A DNA stretch of 35,641 bases from Clostridia bacterium (GTDB lineage Bacteria; Bacillota; Clostridia; UBA1381), in assembly GCA_022768695.1 (NCBI GenBank), contig JALEPO010000184.1, positions 1 through 35,641 on the forward strand. Direction: 5' to 3'. This document shows, in pieces, positions 6,916 to 16,157 of this stretch. The position numbers and the translations under genes were made by a program. Under the pieces are notes generated by a model that saw only the letters and a list, made by a program, of their open reading frames with translations, searched no databases and was not told where the DNA came from. Each line of letters starts with the position of its first letter. The stretch's first letter is position 1.

Positions 6916-7884
6916 ATGCTTTTATATTCAACAGCGGCACTGGCGGCGGGATTTATAATCGACTGTTTTATTGGAGATCCTCATTGTATTCCGCATCCTG
7001 TATGCTTTATAGGGAAAATGATTTCTTTTTTTGAGAAGACGCTAAGACGTATTTTTAGGGACACTAAAAATGGTCAGCTTTTGGGCGGCGGCATAATGAC
7101 AATGCTTGTTCTGCTGATATCCTTTTTAATTCCACTGACAGTTCTTATTGCGGCATATAAAATCAATCTGTGGTTGGGTTTTATGTTTGAGGCAATAATG
7201 TGCTGGCAGTGTATTGCGGCAAAATCACTGAAAAAAGAGAGTATGATGGTATACAGCGATTTGATGGAGGATGATATTGAGAAAGCGAAGCATTCGTTGT
7301 CTATGATTGTGGGACGTGACACGGAGCCTCTGGATAAAAAAGGAGTTATTAAGGCAGCGGTAGAAACTGTTGCCGAAAACACATCTGACGGAGTTGTCGC
7401 GCCTATGATGTTTCTGATATTCGGCGGAGCTGCCGGCTTCCTTTATAAAGCAGTAAACACTATGGATTCAATGGTGGGGTATAAGAACGAACGGTATCTT
7501 TATTTTGGACGCTGTTCTGCAAAAGCGGATGATTTTTTAAATTACATACCTGCGCGCGTATCGGCATATATGATGATTTTTGCGTCATGGCTGCTTGGTA
7601 TGGATTTAAAAAACGCTGTAAAAATACACAGACGTGATTCAAAAAAACATTCAAGTCCAAATTCGGCACAGACGGAGTCGGTATGCGCCGGGGCGCTTGG
7701 AGTAAAGCTTGCCGGAGATGCCTGCTATTTCGGAAAGTTGGTAAAAAAGCCTGAAATAGGCGACTCGTTAAGAGAAATTGAAATTGAAGATATAAAAAGA
7801 GCAAACAGACTGATGTATCTTACGTCGGTGCTTGCGCTCATTTTATGCTTGGCTGTTAAATTAATTATTTGGGTGATATTATGA
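6916..7884 (+). CDS. cbiB: Adenosylcobinamide-phosphate synthase (CbiB)
   Basis: The 322-residue integral membrane protein has the CbiB/CobD signatures FIGDPHCIPHPVCFIGKMI near the N-terminus and ETVAENTSDGVVAPM in the middle. The family attaches (R)-1-amino-2-propanol phosphate to adenosylcobyric acid. The ATG has AAAGGTGA upstream. The stop overlaps the next start as ATGA, and the next gene supplies the aminopropanol phosphate, which fits an operon. In Pseudomonas-style naming this gene is called cobD. Confidence 0.93.
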   Translation: MLLYSTAALAAGFIIDCFIGDPHCIPHPVCFIGKMISFFEKTLRRIFRDTKNGQLLGGGIMTMLVLLISFLIPLTVLIAAYKINLWLGFMFEAIMCWQCIAAKSLKKESMMVYSDLMEDDIEKAKHSLSMIVGRDTEPLDKKGVIKAAVETVAENTSDGVVAPMMFLIFGGAAGFLYKAVNTMDSMVGYKNERYLYFGRCSAKADDFLNYIPARVSAYMMIFASWLLGMDLKNAVKIHRRDSKKHSSPNSAQTESVCAGALGVKLAGDACYFGKLVKKPEIGDSLREIEIEDIKRANRLMYLTSVLALILCLAVKLIIWVIL

Positions 7885-8903
7885 AACGGTTTGAACACGG
7901 CGGTGATATTTACAGAAATAATGTGCGCATTGATTTTTCTGCGAATATAAATCCCTTTGGAATTCCCGAAGGAGTAAAAAAGGCAATAATTAATGATATT
8001 GATAAGCTGGCGTATTATCCCGATACGGAATGTGTCAGACTGCGACGGGCAATTTCGGAAAAAGAAAATATTCCGGTTGAGAATATATTGATTGGAAACG
8101 GCGCGGCAGATTTAATTTTTGCGGTGGTGAGAGTGTTGCGTCCTGAGCGCGCGCTTCTTATTTCACCGACCTTTTCAGAGTATGAAAAGGCGCTTGAAAG
8201 CGTGAGCTGTGATATAAAATATTTCACTTTAAAAGAAGAAAACGGATTTGCTTTGACGGATGACTATTTGAATCATTTAACCGATACGGATATGATATTT
8301 ATATGCAATCCGAATAATCCCACCGGTAATATTGTGGATAAAAATTTGATGGATAAAATTCTGTCAAGGTGCAGACAGAATAATATAACTGCGGTTGTGG
8401 ATGAGTGCTTTATGGATTTTGTTCCGCATGGGTATTCAGTAAGGGGAGATGCGGTCGTTATTAAGGCATTTACCAAGCTTTACGCCATGGCGGGCATAAG
8501 ACTCGGCTATATGATTGGGGACACTAAAATTATCAAGGACAGCAAATCTGTTATGCAGAGCTGGAGCGTAAGCTCATTGGCGCAGGTTGCAGGCGTAGCA
8601 GCAGTCTGCGATACGGAATATGTTGAAAAATCAGTAGAGTATATAAATCACGAACGTGAATTTCTGATTGCGGAATTAAAAAAAATGAATTTTATTGTTT
8701 ACGGCTCACAGGCGAATTTTGTGTTTTTCAAAGGGGACACTAATATACATAAGGAGCTTTTGAAAAAAGCTATTTTAGTAAGGAGCTGTGAAAATTTCCG
8801 CGGACTTGACGGACAGTTTTACAGAATTGCGGTAAAATTGCATGAGGAGAATGTTCAGCTGATTGAAGCGTTAAGGGAGGCAGTGCAGTGGCAAAAGCGA
8901 TAA
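7881..8903 (+). CDS. cobD: Threonine-phosphate decarboxylase, PLP-dependent
   Basis: The 340-residue class I/II aminotransferase-fold protein has NPNNPTG (143-149), Asp174 in VVDECF to contact the PLP ring, and Lys199 in [16 protein letters not shown] as the expected Schiff-base lysine. The N-terminal [10 protein letters not shown]...[10 protein letters not shown] is typical of CobD rather than HisC. It would make (R)-1-amino-2-propanol phosphate from L-threonine phosphate. ATG 7881 is chosen because it forms the ATGA overlap with cbiB. TTG 7869 would add four residues. Confidence 0.9.
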   Translation: MKRFEHGGDIYRNNVRIDFSANINPFGIPEGVKKAIINDIDKLAYYPDTECVRLRRAISEKENIPVENILIGNGAADLIFAVVRVLRPERALLISPTFSEYEKALESVSCDIKYFTLKEENGFALTDDYLNHLTDTDMIFICNPNNPTGNIVDKNLMDKILSRCRQNNITAVVDECFMDFVPHGYSVRGDAVVIKAFTKLYAMAGIRLGYMIGDTKIIKDSKSVMQSWSVSSLAQVAGVAAVCDTEYVEKSVEYINHEREFLIAELKKMNFIVYGSQANFVFFKGDTNIHKELLKKAILVRSCENFRGLDGQFYRIAVKLHEENVQLIEALREAVQWQKR

Positions 8904-10357
8904 TGATTCAGGGAACAATGTCAAATGCGGGAAAAAGTATAATTGCCGCTGCATTGTGCCGTATTTTCAAACAGGACGGATATAAGGCGGCGCCTTTTAA
9001 ATCTCAGAATATGGCTCTTAATTCCTATATAACCGAGGAGGGACTGGAAATGGGGCGCGCTCAGGTGGTTCAGGCAGAGGCGGCAGGGATAAAGCCGTCA
9101 GTGCTGATGAATCCCATTCTGCTAAAGCCCACAAGTGACCGCGGCTCGCAGGTAATAGTAAACGGCGAGGTGCGTTCGGATATGAGCGCCGCAGATTACT
9201 ATAAGTATAAAAAGAAACTGATACCGGATATTATGAAAGCATATAATGCGTTGGCGGCGGAATATGATATTATTGTAATTGAAGGGGCGGGCAGTCCGGC
9301 AGAAATTAATCTTAAGCAGAATGATATTGTAAATATGGGTATGGCAAAGATGGCAGACGCGCCTGTGCTGCTTGTGGGCGATATTGACAGGGGCGGTGTA
9401 TTTGCGCAGCTATACGGTACGGTCGAGCTGCTTGAACCGTCTGAAAAAGAACGCATAAAGGGTTTAATTATAAACAAATTTCGGGGTGATAAGGAGATAT
9501 TAAAGCCGGGGCTTTCAATGCTTGAGGAGCTTACTAAAATTCCGGTTGCCGGAGTTGTTCCGCATATGCAGCTTGATATAGATGATGAGGACAGTCTTTC
9601 GGAGCGCTTTAATAATAAGCGTATAGGGGCGGTGGATATTGCGGTTATACATTTCCCGAGAATTTCAAATTTTACGGATTTTTCCGTATTTGAGAGATTT
9701 AATAATGTATCTGTGCGATATGTAAAAAGCGTGGCGGAGCTAAAAAATCCGGATATGATTATTTTTCCCGGTACAAAAAATACAATAGAGGATTTAAGAT
9801 GGCTGCGCGAGAGTGGTCTTGAAGCGGCGGTGCTTAAAGCAGCTGATTCAGGAAAGGCTATTTTCGGAATATGCGGAGGCTATCAGATGCTTGGTGAGGA
9901 GATAAGCGATCCGCATTATGCCGAGGGAGGCGGAAAGATACGCGGCATGGGACTTTTACCTATGCTTACAGTTTTTGAAAAGGAAAAAACACGTACAAAT
10001 ATTAAAGGCTGTTTTAAAAATGTTACAGGCATATTGAAAAATATGAATGGAGCTGAATTTTCCGGCTATGAAATTCATATGGGGAAATCGGACTTCCTTG
10101 GCGCGCCTATGACAGAGCTTTCAAACGGAAAATATGACGGCGGCTGCCGTCATAATATATACGGCAGCTATATTCACGGAATTTTCGATATGTGCGCTGA
10201 TGAACTCATAAAATGCCTATGCAGTGCAAAAGGTATTGCCGCGGAGGATATTACACACTTTGACGCGGCGGAATATAAAGAAAAGGAATATGACAAGCTT
10301 GCTGACGCGGTAAGAAACAGCCTTGATATGGACTTTATTTATGAGGTGATGAAATGA
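8888..10357 (+). CDS. cobQ: Cobyric acid synthase (CobQ/CbiP)
   Basis: The 489-residue protein has a P-loop GTMSNAGKS (9-17), [13 protein letters not shown] (35-47) and [11 protein letters not shown] in the synthetase domain. A C-terminal glutamine amidotransferase domain carries IFPGTKNTI and Cys329 in [11 protein letters not shown]. It amidates carboxylates b, d, e and g of the adenosylated diamide to give adenosylcobyric acid. Translation begins at GTG 8888 with GGGAGG seven bases upstream, overlapping cobD by 16 bases. The stop overlaps cobA as ATGA. Confidence 0.95.
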   Translation: MAKAIMIQGTMSNAGKSIIAAALCRIFKQDGYKAAPFKSQNMALNSYITEEGLEMGRAQVVQAEAAGIKPSVLMNPILLKPTSDRGSQVIVNGEVRSDMSAADYYKYKKKLIPDIMKAYNALAAEYDIIVIEGAGSPAEINLKQNDIVNMGMAKMADAPVLLVGDIDRGGVFAQLYGTVELLEPSEKERIKGLIINKFRGDKEILKPGLSMLEELTKIPVAGVVPHMQLDIDDEDSLSERFNNKRIGAVDIAVIHFPRISNFTDFSVFERFNNVSVRYVKSVAELKNPDMIIFPGTKNTIEDLRWLRESGLEAAVLKAADSGKAIFGICGGYQMLGEEISDPHYAEGGGKIRGMGLLPMLTVFEKEKTRTNIKGCFKNVTGILKNMNGAEFSGYEIHMGKSDFLGAPMTELSNGKYDGGCRHNIYGSYIHGIFDMCADELIKCLCSAKGIAAEDITHFDAAEYKEKEYDKLADAVRNSLDMDFIYEVMK

Positions 10358-10869
10358 TTCATATATACTGCGGTGACGGAAAGGGAAAGACAACTGCCGC
10401 TGTGGGACTGGCTGCGCGTATGCTTGGTACGGGAGGGCGTGTGCATATTGTTCAGTTTTTGAAGGGAAATGACAGCAGTGAAATTGATTTTCTGAAAAAT
10501 TGCGCAATAAACAGCAATGTGACGATAAGCAGATGTGATAAGAATTACGGATTTTATAAAAATATGTCCGACATCGCAAAAAAGGAAATAACGAATTGTC
10601 ACAATAAAAATCTTACAGAGGCACTTGAAATGCTGTCTAAGCTTGATATGCTTGTTCTTGATGAAATTTTTGCCGCACTACGGTTTAATCTGGCGGATAT
10701 GAGTATTGTAAAGGAAATAATCAATTCCTGTCATGGTGTTGAGCTGATACTTACAGGCAGAGAGCCGCAGGAATACTTTATTGAAAACGCTGACTATATT
10801 TCAGAAATAAAAAAGGTCAGACATCCGTATGATAAAGGAATAAAAGCGAGAAGGGGAATAGAGTTTTAA
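10354..10869 (+). CDS. cobA: Cob(I)yrinic acid a,c-diamide adenosyltransferase (CobA/BtuR type)
   Basis: The 171-residue protein begins [20 protein letters not shown], with the P-loop GDGKGKTT at 7-14 that is characteristic of CobA/CobO/Btu[14 protein letters not shown] provides the Walker B-like acidic segment, and LILTGREP is a further family block. It adds the 5'-deoxyadenosyl group of ATP to Co(I). Its position between cobQ and cbiC, with a 4-base overlap to cobQ, supports the role. Symbols vary between genomes (cobO, btuR). Confidence 0.92.
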   Translation: MIHIYCGDGKGKTTAAVGLAARMLGTGGRVHIVQFLKGNDSSEIDFLKNCAINSNVTISRCDKNYGFYKNMSDIAKKEITNCHNKNLTEALEMLSKLDMLVLDEIFAALRFNLADMSIVKEIINSCHGVELILTGREPQEYFIENADYISEIKKVRHPYDKGIKARRGIEF

Positions 10870-10911
10870 AAACTATCCAATGACAGCTTGGGAAAGGAAT
10901 CAACAGAAAAA

Positions 10912-11532
10912 ATGAAAGTAGAGAAAATTTTGCCAAAGGATATTGAAGCGCGGAGCTTTGAGATAATTGAACAGGAGCTTGGAGATGCGGAGCTTGACGC
11001 AATGCAGAAGCCGATTATAAAAAGAGCAATTCATACCACAGCGGATTTTGATTATCTGGAGAATTTGTATTTTTCGGACGGCGTGGTTGAAAAAATGATG
11101 AAAGCAATAAAGAACGGCGCGGATATTGTCACGGACACAAATATGGCAAGAGCCGGAATAAATAAAAAGCTGCTTGCAAAATTCGGCGGTGAGGTTTATT
11201 GCTTTATGGCGGATGAGGATATAGCAAAAGCTGCAAAATCAAACGGAACCACACGCGCGGCGGCAAGCATGGATAAGGCTGCAAAGCTTAACGGTGATGT
11301 GATTTTTGCGATAGGAAATGCGCCGACTGCGCTGATGCGTCTGTGTGAACTGATTGATGAAGGAAGAATAAATCCGGCAGCGGTGATAGGTGTTCCTGTC
11401 GGGTTTGTGAATGTGGTTCAATCAAAAGAAATGATAATGGAAAGAAAAGTACCGCAAATTGTCGCACGCGGCAGAAAGGGCGGCAGCAATGTTGCGGCGG
11501 CAATCTGCAATGCGGTACTTTATATGACTTAA
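10912..11532 (+). CDS. cbiC: Precorrin-8X / cobalt-precorrin-8 methylmutase
   Basis: From ATG 10912 the product has 206 residues. It contains IEARSFEII near the start, AIHTTADFDY with the catalytic His41, TDTNMARAGI, GNAPTALMRL and GVPVGFVNVVQSKE. The family moves the C11 methyl group to C12 to give (hydrogeno)cobyrinic acid. TTG 10888 is also in frame but has no ribosome binding site. ATG 10912 has AAAGGA about 13 bases upstream and matches family N-termini. It is the last gene of the operon seen here, and its stop overlaps the convergent ldh stop. Confidence 0.93.
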   Translation: MKVEKILPKDIEARSFEIIEQELGDAELDAMQKPIIKRAIHTTADFDYLENLYFSDGVVEKMMKAIKNGADIVTDTNMARAGINKKLLAKFGGEVYCFMADEDIAKAAKSNGTTRAAASMDKAAKLNGDVIFAIGNAPTALMRLCELIDEGRINPAAVIGVPVGFVNVVQSKEMIMERKVPQIVARGRKGGSNVAAAICNAVLYMT

Positions 11533-12479
11533 TTGTAGCTTGGTTTGATTTGTTCGAGATTTTCACGGAGAGTCTTTGCAGAGCTGCAAAGACCGTCCAT
11601 TTCGTTTTTGCTTAAAGGAACTTCGAAAATGCGTTCAACACCATAGCCGGAAACCTGAGTAGGAACGCTCAGCGCCACATCCTTTATTCCATATTCGCCG
11701 TCGAACACGCTTGAAACGGTTAAAATTGAATTTTCTTCACCGGCTATACAGGCGGTTATTCTTGCAACGGCAAGCGCGATAGCGTAATAGGTTGCGCCCT
11801 TTTTATCTATAATTTCATATGCCGCGCTTTTTACCTGATTATACATCTTTTCGAGATCCTTTGGTGTGCATTTGCCGGTTTTTGCGGAGTATTCCTCCAT
11901 AGTCATACCGGCAATGTTTGTTATGCTCCATGCGGCAACCTCACTGTCGCCATGCTCACCTATTATATAGGTGTGGCAGTTGCGCGCGTCAACTCCCGTA
12001 TGGCGGCTTATCATATATTTAAGCCTTGAGGTGTCAAGCACAGTGCCGGAGCCTATAACCTGATTTTTTGGAAGTCCGGACAGCCGGTAGGTAACATAAG
12101 TGAGAATATCAACAGGATTTGAAACCGTGAGAAGGATTACGTCATCGGGAGCATATTTCATAATCTGACCTATAATATCCTTAAATATTGCGGAGTTCTT
12201 TTTTAAAAGATCAAGTCTTGTTTCTCCCGGCTTTTGATTTGCGCCGGCAGTTATAACAACAATATCGGCATCGAAGCAGTCTGAATAATCTCCGCTGTAC
12301 ACATTTACCGGTTTTACAAATGAAACTCCGTGCATCATATCCATAGCGTCGCCTTCAGCCTTGGCGCGGTTTATATCGATTATTACTATTTCGTTGAAAA
12401 GACCTCCGCACATTATTGTATATGCTGTGGTTGAGCCAACAAACCCTGTGCCTATCATTACTAATTTTCCTCTGAACAT
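11529..12479 (-). CDS. ldh: L-lactate dehydrogenase
   Basis: The 316-residue protein has the NAD-binding GTGFVGSTTA (10-19), the substrate-loop GANQKPGETR (79-88) with the Gln that marks lactate rather than malate dehydrogenases, SRLKY (151-155) with a substrate-binding arginine, and the catalytic His176 in IGEHGDSEV. It reduces pyruvate to L-lactate with NADH in fermentation. A strong AAGGAGGAAG lies upstream of the ATG. It converges on cbiC, with a 4-base overlap of the two stops and no terminator between them. Confidence 0.95.
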   Translation of the reverse strand: MFRGKLVMIGTGFVGSTTAYTIMCGGLFNEIVIIDINRAKAEGDAMDMMHGVSFVKPVNVYSGDYSDCFDADIVVITAGANQKPGETRLDLLKKNSAIFKDIIGQIMKYAPDDVILLTVSNPVDILTYVTYRLSGLPKNQVIGSGTVLDTSRLKYMISRHTGVDARNCHTYIIGEHGDSEVAAWSITNIAGMTMEEYSAKTGKCTPKDLEKMYNQVKSAAYEIIDKKGATYYAIALAVARITACIAGEENSILTVSSVFDGEYGIKDVALSVPTQVSGYGVERIFEVPLSKNEMDGLCSSAKTLRENLEQIKPSYN

Positions 12480-12587
12480 ATTGCTTCCTCCTTGCTTTTT
12501 TTTGTTTGGAAAATTTAAAATCCTGTGTGTTTTACAGTTATATATTGATTAGTATTTGAAAAATAATAAAAAATATTACAAAAATAC

Positions 12588-12616
12588 TTGACATTTGGGA
12601 AATAGTGTGGTAAACT
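12588..12616 (+). promoter_or_regulatory. Sigma-A promoter of the infC-rpmI-rplT operon
   Basis: A consensus -35 box TTGACA (12588-12593) is followed after exactly 17 bases by TAAACT (12611-12616). Transcription should start near 12623, leaving a leader of about 158 bases before infC. Confidence 0.8.
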
Positions 12617-12622
12617 ATATCA

Positions 12623-12780
12623 GAAAAACAAGCAGAACCACCGTTCTCGCCGTACAGCTTTTGTGTTTTGCGGCAAATACATAGCAGCAAAAAATGTTGT
12701 TTTATGTTCAACGGGTGGGTTATGCACTCGTTTTTTTAGTGTTTGGTAAATTAAAATAATGTATCTGGGAGGGATTAACC
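12623..12780 (+). promoter_or_regulatory. Structured infC leader, likely L20/IF3-type attenuator
   Basis: AACCACCGTT (12636-12645) can pair, with two bulges, with AACGGGTGGGTT (12710-12721) around an inner stem GCCG / CGGC. A T-run at 12731-12737 follows, and a GGGAGGG ribosome binding site lies at 12767-12773. In Bacillus subtilis the infC-rpmI-rplT leader is bound by L20 to cause premature termination. The shape here fits such an attenuator, but ligand and mechanism are inferred from that precedent. Confidence 0.6.
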
Positions 12781-13293
12781 ATAGCTAAGAATGATTTACA
12801 AATCAACGAACAAATCCGTGACCGTGAGCTTCGTCTTGTTTCAAGTGACGGCGAACAGCTTGGTGTTATGGATGCGGCCAGCGCGCAGGCAATAGCCAAT
12901 GAAAAGGGAATGGATCTTGTAAAGATTGCTCCTCAGGCAAAGCCGCCTGTCTGCAAAATTATGGACTACGGTAAGTATAAATTTGAACTTAACAAACGTG
13001 AAAAGGAAAATCGTAAAAATCAGAAGGTTGTTAATATCAAAGAGGTTCAGCTTTCTCCGTCTATTGACACTAATGACTTTAACACAAAATGCCGTAATGC
13101 TATGAAATTTTTAAAGCATGGCGATAAGGTTAAGGTTATGGTTAGATTCAGAGGACGTGAGGTTAGTCATTCTGAGATTGGTTATACATTACTGGATAAG
13201 TTTGCCGAGCAGCTAAAGGAAGCGGGAACGGTTGAAAGACCGGCAAAGCTTGAGGGAAGAAATATGATTATGTTTCTTGCCCCATTATCATAA
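12781..13293 (+). CDS. infC: Translation initiation factor IF-3 (ATA start)
   Basis: The frame ending at TAA 13291-13293 can be read back without a stop to ATA 12781. That gives 170 residues starting (M)[19 protein letters not shown] and containing [10 protein letters not shown], the standard IF-3 N-terminus. No ATG, GTG or TTG exists in frame before ATG 12868, which would delete 29 conserved residues. GGGAGGG ends seven bases before the ATA. IF-3 rejects non-canonical starts, and infC genes often use such starts for self-control. IF-3 binds the 30S subunit and checks the start codon. Confidence 0.92.
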   Translation: MAKNDLQINEQIRDRELRLVSSDGEQLGVMDAASAQAIANEKGMDLVKIAPQAKPPVCKIMDYGKYKFELNKREKENRKNQKVVNIKEVQLSPSIDTNDFNTKCRNAMKFLKHGDKVKVMVRFRGREVSHSEIGYTLLDKFAEQLKEAGTVERPAKLEGRNMIMFLAPLS

Positions 13294-13325
13294 TAGATTT
13301 TTTAAATTCGGAAGGAGTGGACACT

Positions 13326-13529
13326 ATGCCTAAGACCAAGATAAAGACACACAGAGGCGCAGCTAAGAGATTCAATCTTACAAAGAATGGTAAGGTTAAG
13401 ATGAACAAGGCTTTCAGAAGACACATTCTTAATAAGAAGACAACAAAGAGAAAGAGACATCTTAGAAAGCAGGCTTACTGCTCAAAGGCTAACGCTGCAG
13501 TAATCAAGAAGCTAATTCCTTACAAATAA
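13326..13529 (+). CDS. rpmI: 50S ribosomal protein L35
   Basis: This 67-residue basic protein begins [16 protein letters not shown] and contains [17 protein letters not shown], the L35 signature. ATG 13326 is chosen over GTG 13317 because L35 always begins MPKxK and GGAAGGAG lies just upstream. It is the middle gene of the conserved infC-rpmI-rplT operon. Confidence 0.97.
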   Translation: MPKTKIKTHRGAAKRFNLTKNGKVKMNKAFRRHILNKKTTKRKRHLRKQAYCSKANAAVIKKLIPYK

Positions 13530-13551
13530 TTTGAAAGAGAGGTAGAAACTA

Positions 13552-13905
13552 ATGGCAAGAGTAAAAGGTGCTTTAAATACAAGAAAACATCATAAGAAGA
13601 TTTTGAAGCTTGCAAAGGGCTTCCGCGGTGCTGAGAGTAAGCAGTACAGAATTGCAAATCAGGCTGTTATGCGTTCAATGCAGAATGCTTATGTTGGCAG
13701 AAAGAGAAGAAAGAGAGATTTCCGTCGTCTTTGGATTGCGAGAATTTCAGCTGCTTGTAAGCAGAACGGCATGAACTATTCAACATTCATGAACGGACTT
13801 AAGAAGTCAGGCATTGATTTGAACAGAAAAATGCTTTCAGAGATTGCTATTGCTGACCCTGCTGCATTTGCAAAGCTTGTTGAAACAGCTAAGGCTGCTC
13901 TTTAA
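13552..13905 (+). CDS. rplT: 50S ribosomal protein L20
   Basis: The 117-residue basic protein begins [20 protein letters not shown] and continues with [17 protein letters not shown] and [17 protein letters not shown], all typical of L20. It is an early 23S rRNA assembly protein and, by analogy with Bacillus, the probable repressor of its own operon through the leader. GAGAGGT lies upstream of the ATG, and the operon terminator follows the stop. Confidence 0.98.
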   Translation: MARVKGALNTRKHHKKILKLAKGFRGAESKQYRIANQAVMRSMQNAYVGRKRRKRDFRRLWIARISAACKQNGMNYSTFMNGLKKSGIDLNRKMLSEIAIADPAAFAKLVETAKAAL

Positions 13906-13922
13906 TTTTTTACGAGTATAAT

Positions 13923-13962
13923 AAAAGAACTGTTACTTACATAAGCAGCAGTTCTTTTTTTT
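13923..13962 (+). terminator. Intrinsic terminator after rplT
   Basis: The stem AAAAGAACTG (13923-13932) / CAGTTCTTTT (13949-13958) runs into eight consecutive T residues. It ends the infC operon. Confidence 0.88.
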
Positions 13963-14016
13963 ATCTGTTATGAAATTGCCTGAGGGGCGGGCAGCTTACT
14001 ATATTCAAGGCAAAGC

Positions 14017-15081
14017 TTACATCACTGTTCCGCCTCCGAGAACTATATCTCCGTCATAGAACACAACCGCTTGTCCGGGTGTAATTGCGCGCTGAGGAGA
14101 GTCGAATACTATTCGGACATTTCCGTTTTCAAGCGGATATAATGTGGCATAGGCGGGAGCTGCCTGATATCTGACCTTTGCCTGTAGTCTTATCGGTTCT
14201 GTCGGAAATTCTCCCGATACAAAATTCACATCTGAGGCTGTCAGCTCATCAGCAAATTCCATGCCCTTTTCTCCAAGAACTATAGTGTTATTTTTGGCGT
14301 CAATTTCTTTTATAAACATAGGTCTTCCGTATGCGCCTATGCCTTTTCTCTGACCGATAGTATAATAAATCAGTCCCTTGTGTTCGCCGAGCTTGTTGCC
14401 GTTTGTATCAAGAATATCGCCGGGAATGGGGGTGTAATTGGAATAGTCCATTATGAATTTTGCATAGTCGTCGTCCTCTACAAAGCATATTTCCTGACTG
14501 TCGGGTTTATTTGCAACCTGAAGTCCGTATTTTTCGGCAAGCTTGCGAACCTCATTCTTATTGTAGCCTCCTAAGGGCATAAGAGTATGCGCAAGCTGCT
14601 CCTGAGTAAAATTATACAACACATAGCTTTGGTCTTTTTTTGCCGCCTTGGACATACGCAGAAGATATTTTCCGCTGCTGTTCTTTTCTATTATTGCATA
14701 GTGACCGGTAGCGATATAATCAATTTCCATTGCAAGAGCTTTTTTCAGCATTGCGTCAAATTTAAGATATTTGTTGCATCTGATACATGGATTGGGAGTT
14801 CTTCCATGTGTGTATTCATCAATAAAATTATCAACCACCTTTTCACGAAACAGCTCCTTGAAATTCATTACATAAAAATCAATACCGAGCTTGTCACATA
14901 CACGCCGCGCGTCCTCAACTGCGCTTTCCGCGCAGCAGCCCTCGTGAGTGCAGCTGTCGCTGTATGTCCATAGCCGCATTGTTGCTCCTATTACATGATA
15001 GCCCTGTTCTTTTAAAAGTGCTGCCGCAACGGAGCTGTCAACTCCGCCTGACATTCCTATTAATACGCTTTTTTGTTTCAT
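14017..15081 (-). CDS. mnmA: tRNA-specific 2-thiouridylase
   Basis: The 354-residue protein has the PP-loop GMSGGVDSS (9-17) that activates U34 with ATP and the two catalytic cysteines, Cys99 in PNPCIRC and Cys199 in SQEICF. It transfers sulfur to position 2 of the wobble uridine in tRNAs for Lys, Glu and Gln. It starts 16 bases after the response-regulator stop, on the same strand, and is probably co-transcribed with it, which is an unusual pairing. Confidence 0.96.
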   Translation of the reverse strand: MKQKSVLIGMSGGVDSSVAAALLKEQGYHVIGATMRLWTYSDSCTHEGCCAESAVEDARRVCDKLGIDFYVMNFKELFREKVVDNFIDEYTHGRTPNPCIRCNKYLKFDAMLKKALAMEIDYIATGHYAIIEKNSSGKYLLRMSKAAKKDQSYVLYNFTQEQLAHTLMPLGGYNKNEVRKLAEKYGLQVANKPDSQEICFVEDDDYAKFIMDYSNYTPIPGDILDTNGNKLGEHKGLIYYTIGQRKGIGAYGRPMFIKEIDAKNNTIVLGEKGMEFADELTASDVNFVSGEFPTEPIRLQAKVRYQAAPAYATLYPLENGNVRIVFDSPQRAITPGQAVVFYDGDIVLGGGTVM

Positions 15082-15097
15082 TTACGTTTCCTCCGAG

Positions 15098-15769
15098 TTA
15101 TGAAAATTTATATCCCACACCCCATACTGTTTCAATAAATTTTTCGTTGTTAATGTTGATTTTTTCTCTTATGCGCTGGATATGTACCGTCACAGTGGAA
15201 ACATCACCTAAAGCGTCCAAGCCCCATATGCGGTCAAAGAGAAGATCCTTTGAAAATGTACGGTTGGGATTTTCGGCAAGGAAAAGAAGTAAGTCATATT
15301 CCTTGGCAGTAAGATTAATCTCTTTTCCACCTACTGAAACGGTATGCGCGTCTTTATTTATTATAAGACTGCGGCGTGTAATTATATCTGCTTTACCGTT
15401 TGTTAAAATATCGTGACGAGCAATATGTGCTTTTACTCGTGCCACAAGCTCGTTGGGGGAAAAGGGTTTTGTCATATAATCGTCTGCACCGAGTCCCAAT
15501 CCTCTGATTTTATCTATATCACTGTTTTTAGCGGAAAGAAAAATTACGGGAGTTTGTTTTCTTTTCCGCAGCTCTGAAATTACGGAAAATCCGTCCATAC
15601 CCGGCAGCATAATATCGATTATGATTAAATCATAATCGTTTATGAGAGCTTTGTCAAGTCCTGTTGTGCCGCGTTCGGCAATTTCACATTCAAAATCGTT
15701 GATTTCAAGATAGTCGCGCTCAAGCTCCGCAATTTCCTTGTCGTCTTCTATAATAAGTATTTTTTTCAT
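15098..15769 (-). CDS. OmpR/PhoB-family response regulator
   Basis: The 223-residue protein has a receiver domain with acidic pair Glu8/Asp9, phospho-acceptor Asp52 (IIIDIMLPGMDG), Ser79 and Lys101 (MTKPFSP). A C-terminal winged helix contains EYDLLLFLAENPNRTFSKDLL and VTVHIQRIREKI. AAGGAGAG precedes the ATG. Its likely partner kinase ends at 16221, 450 bp of repeats away. The winged helix family binds direct repeats spaced by a helical turn, and such repeats occur at 19893-19931. Confidence 0.93.
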   Translation of the reverse strand: MKKILIIEDDKEIAELERDYLEINDFECEIAERGTTGLDKALINDYDLIIIDIMLPGMDGFSVISELRKRKQTPVIFLSAKNSDIDKIRGLGLGADDYMTKPFSPNELVARVKAHIARHDILTNGKADIITRRSLIINKDAHTVSVGGKEINLTAKEYDLLLFLAENPNRTFSKDLLFDRIWGLDALGDVSTVTVHIQRIREKININNEKFIETVWGVGYKFS

Positions 15770-15872
15770 ATTCTCTCCTTGATAGTAGTAAATTATTGTT
15801 TATAGGCGTGCGCGTCCATAAGGCTCCCCTTAACACTTATGCCATTGGCAAAAGCCGCTTTGTGGGTTTCGC

Positions 15873-15988
15873 AAGGCTCCCCTATTAGGGGAGCTGTCAC
15901 GAAGTGACTGAGGGGTTTTAGTATTAAAATTTCCGCCATAAACCCCTCCGTCGCCTAATGGCGACACCTCCCCTATTAGGGGAGGCTT
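15873..15988. repeat. MITE-like palindromic unit, copy 1
   Basis: The unit begins AAGGCTCCCCTATTAGGGGA and ends with the near inverse TCCCCTATTAGGGGAGGCTT. It has internal small hairpins GTCACGAAGTGAC and GTCGCCTAATGGCGAC and arms GAGGGGTTT / AAACCCCTC. The whole 116 bp can fold into one large cruciform or RNA hairpin. It carries no gene. Units with a GGGGAGCTGTCACGAAGTGA stretch are, to my knowledge, widespread in Clostridia genomes. Confidence 0.75.
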
Positions 15989-15990
15989 GC

Positions 15991-16032
15991 AAACACCTCT
16001 CCGCCCTTCGGGCACCTCTCCTCAAGGAGAGG
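15991..16032. repeat. Partial palindromic unit (right half, variant)
   Basis: This piece has CCTCTCCGCCCTTCGGGC followed by CTCTCCTCAAGGAGAG, which corresponds to the right half of the flanking units with changed bases that keep both hairpins. A short left-end fragment (AAGGCTCCCCTTA) also occurs at 15820-15832. Confidence 0.6.
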
Positions 16033-16039
16033 TTATTAA

Positions 16040-16157
16040 AAGGCTCCCCTAATAGGGGAGCTGTCACGAAGTGACTGAGGGGTTTCAATAATAAAAATTT
16101 CCGCCATAAACCTCTCCGTCGCCTAACGGCGACACCTCCCCTATTAAGGGGAGGCTT
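16040..16157. repeat. MITE-like palindromic unit, copy 2
   Basis: This is a second 118-bp copy in the same orientation as the one at 15873, differing at scattered positions (for example AATAGGGG for ATTAGGGG, and GCCTAACGGC for GCCTAATGGC). The hairpin arms are largely kept by paired changes. Tandem same-direction copies suggest duplication or repeated insertion at the same site. Confidence 0.75.

Noticed and set aside
7869-7880. TTG start for cobD
   Set aside because: ATG 7881 forms the standard ATGA overlap with cbiB and gives the usual CobD N-terminus.
11529-12479. Malate dehydrogenase instead of lactate dehydrogenase
   Set aside because: The substrate loop has GANQKPGETR, with Gln at the position that is Arg in malate dehydrogenases.
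15830-16015. Minus-strand reading frame of 61 codons across the repeats
   Set aside because: It is produced by the palindromic units themselves, has no ribosome binding site and gives a low-complexity Pro/Arg/Gly product.
15873-16157. Possible CRISPR array
   Set aside because: The two units are 116-118 bp palindromes with no short regular repeats, no unique spacers of constant length and no cas genes.
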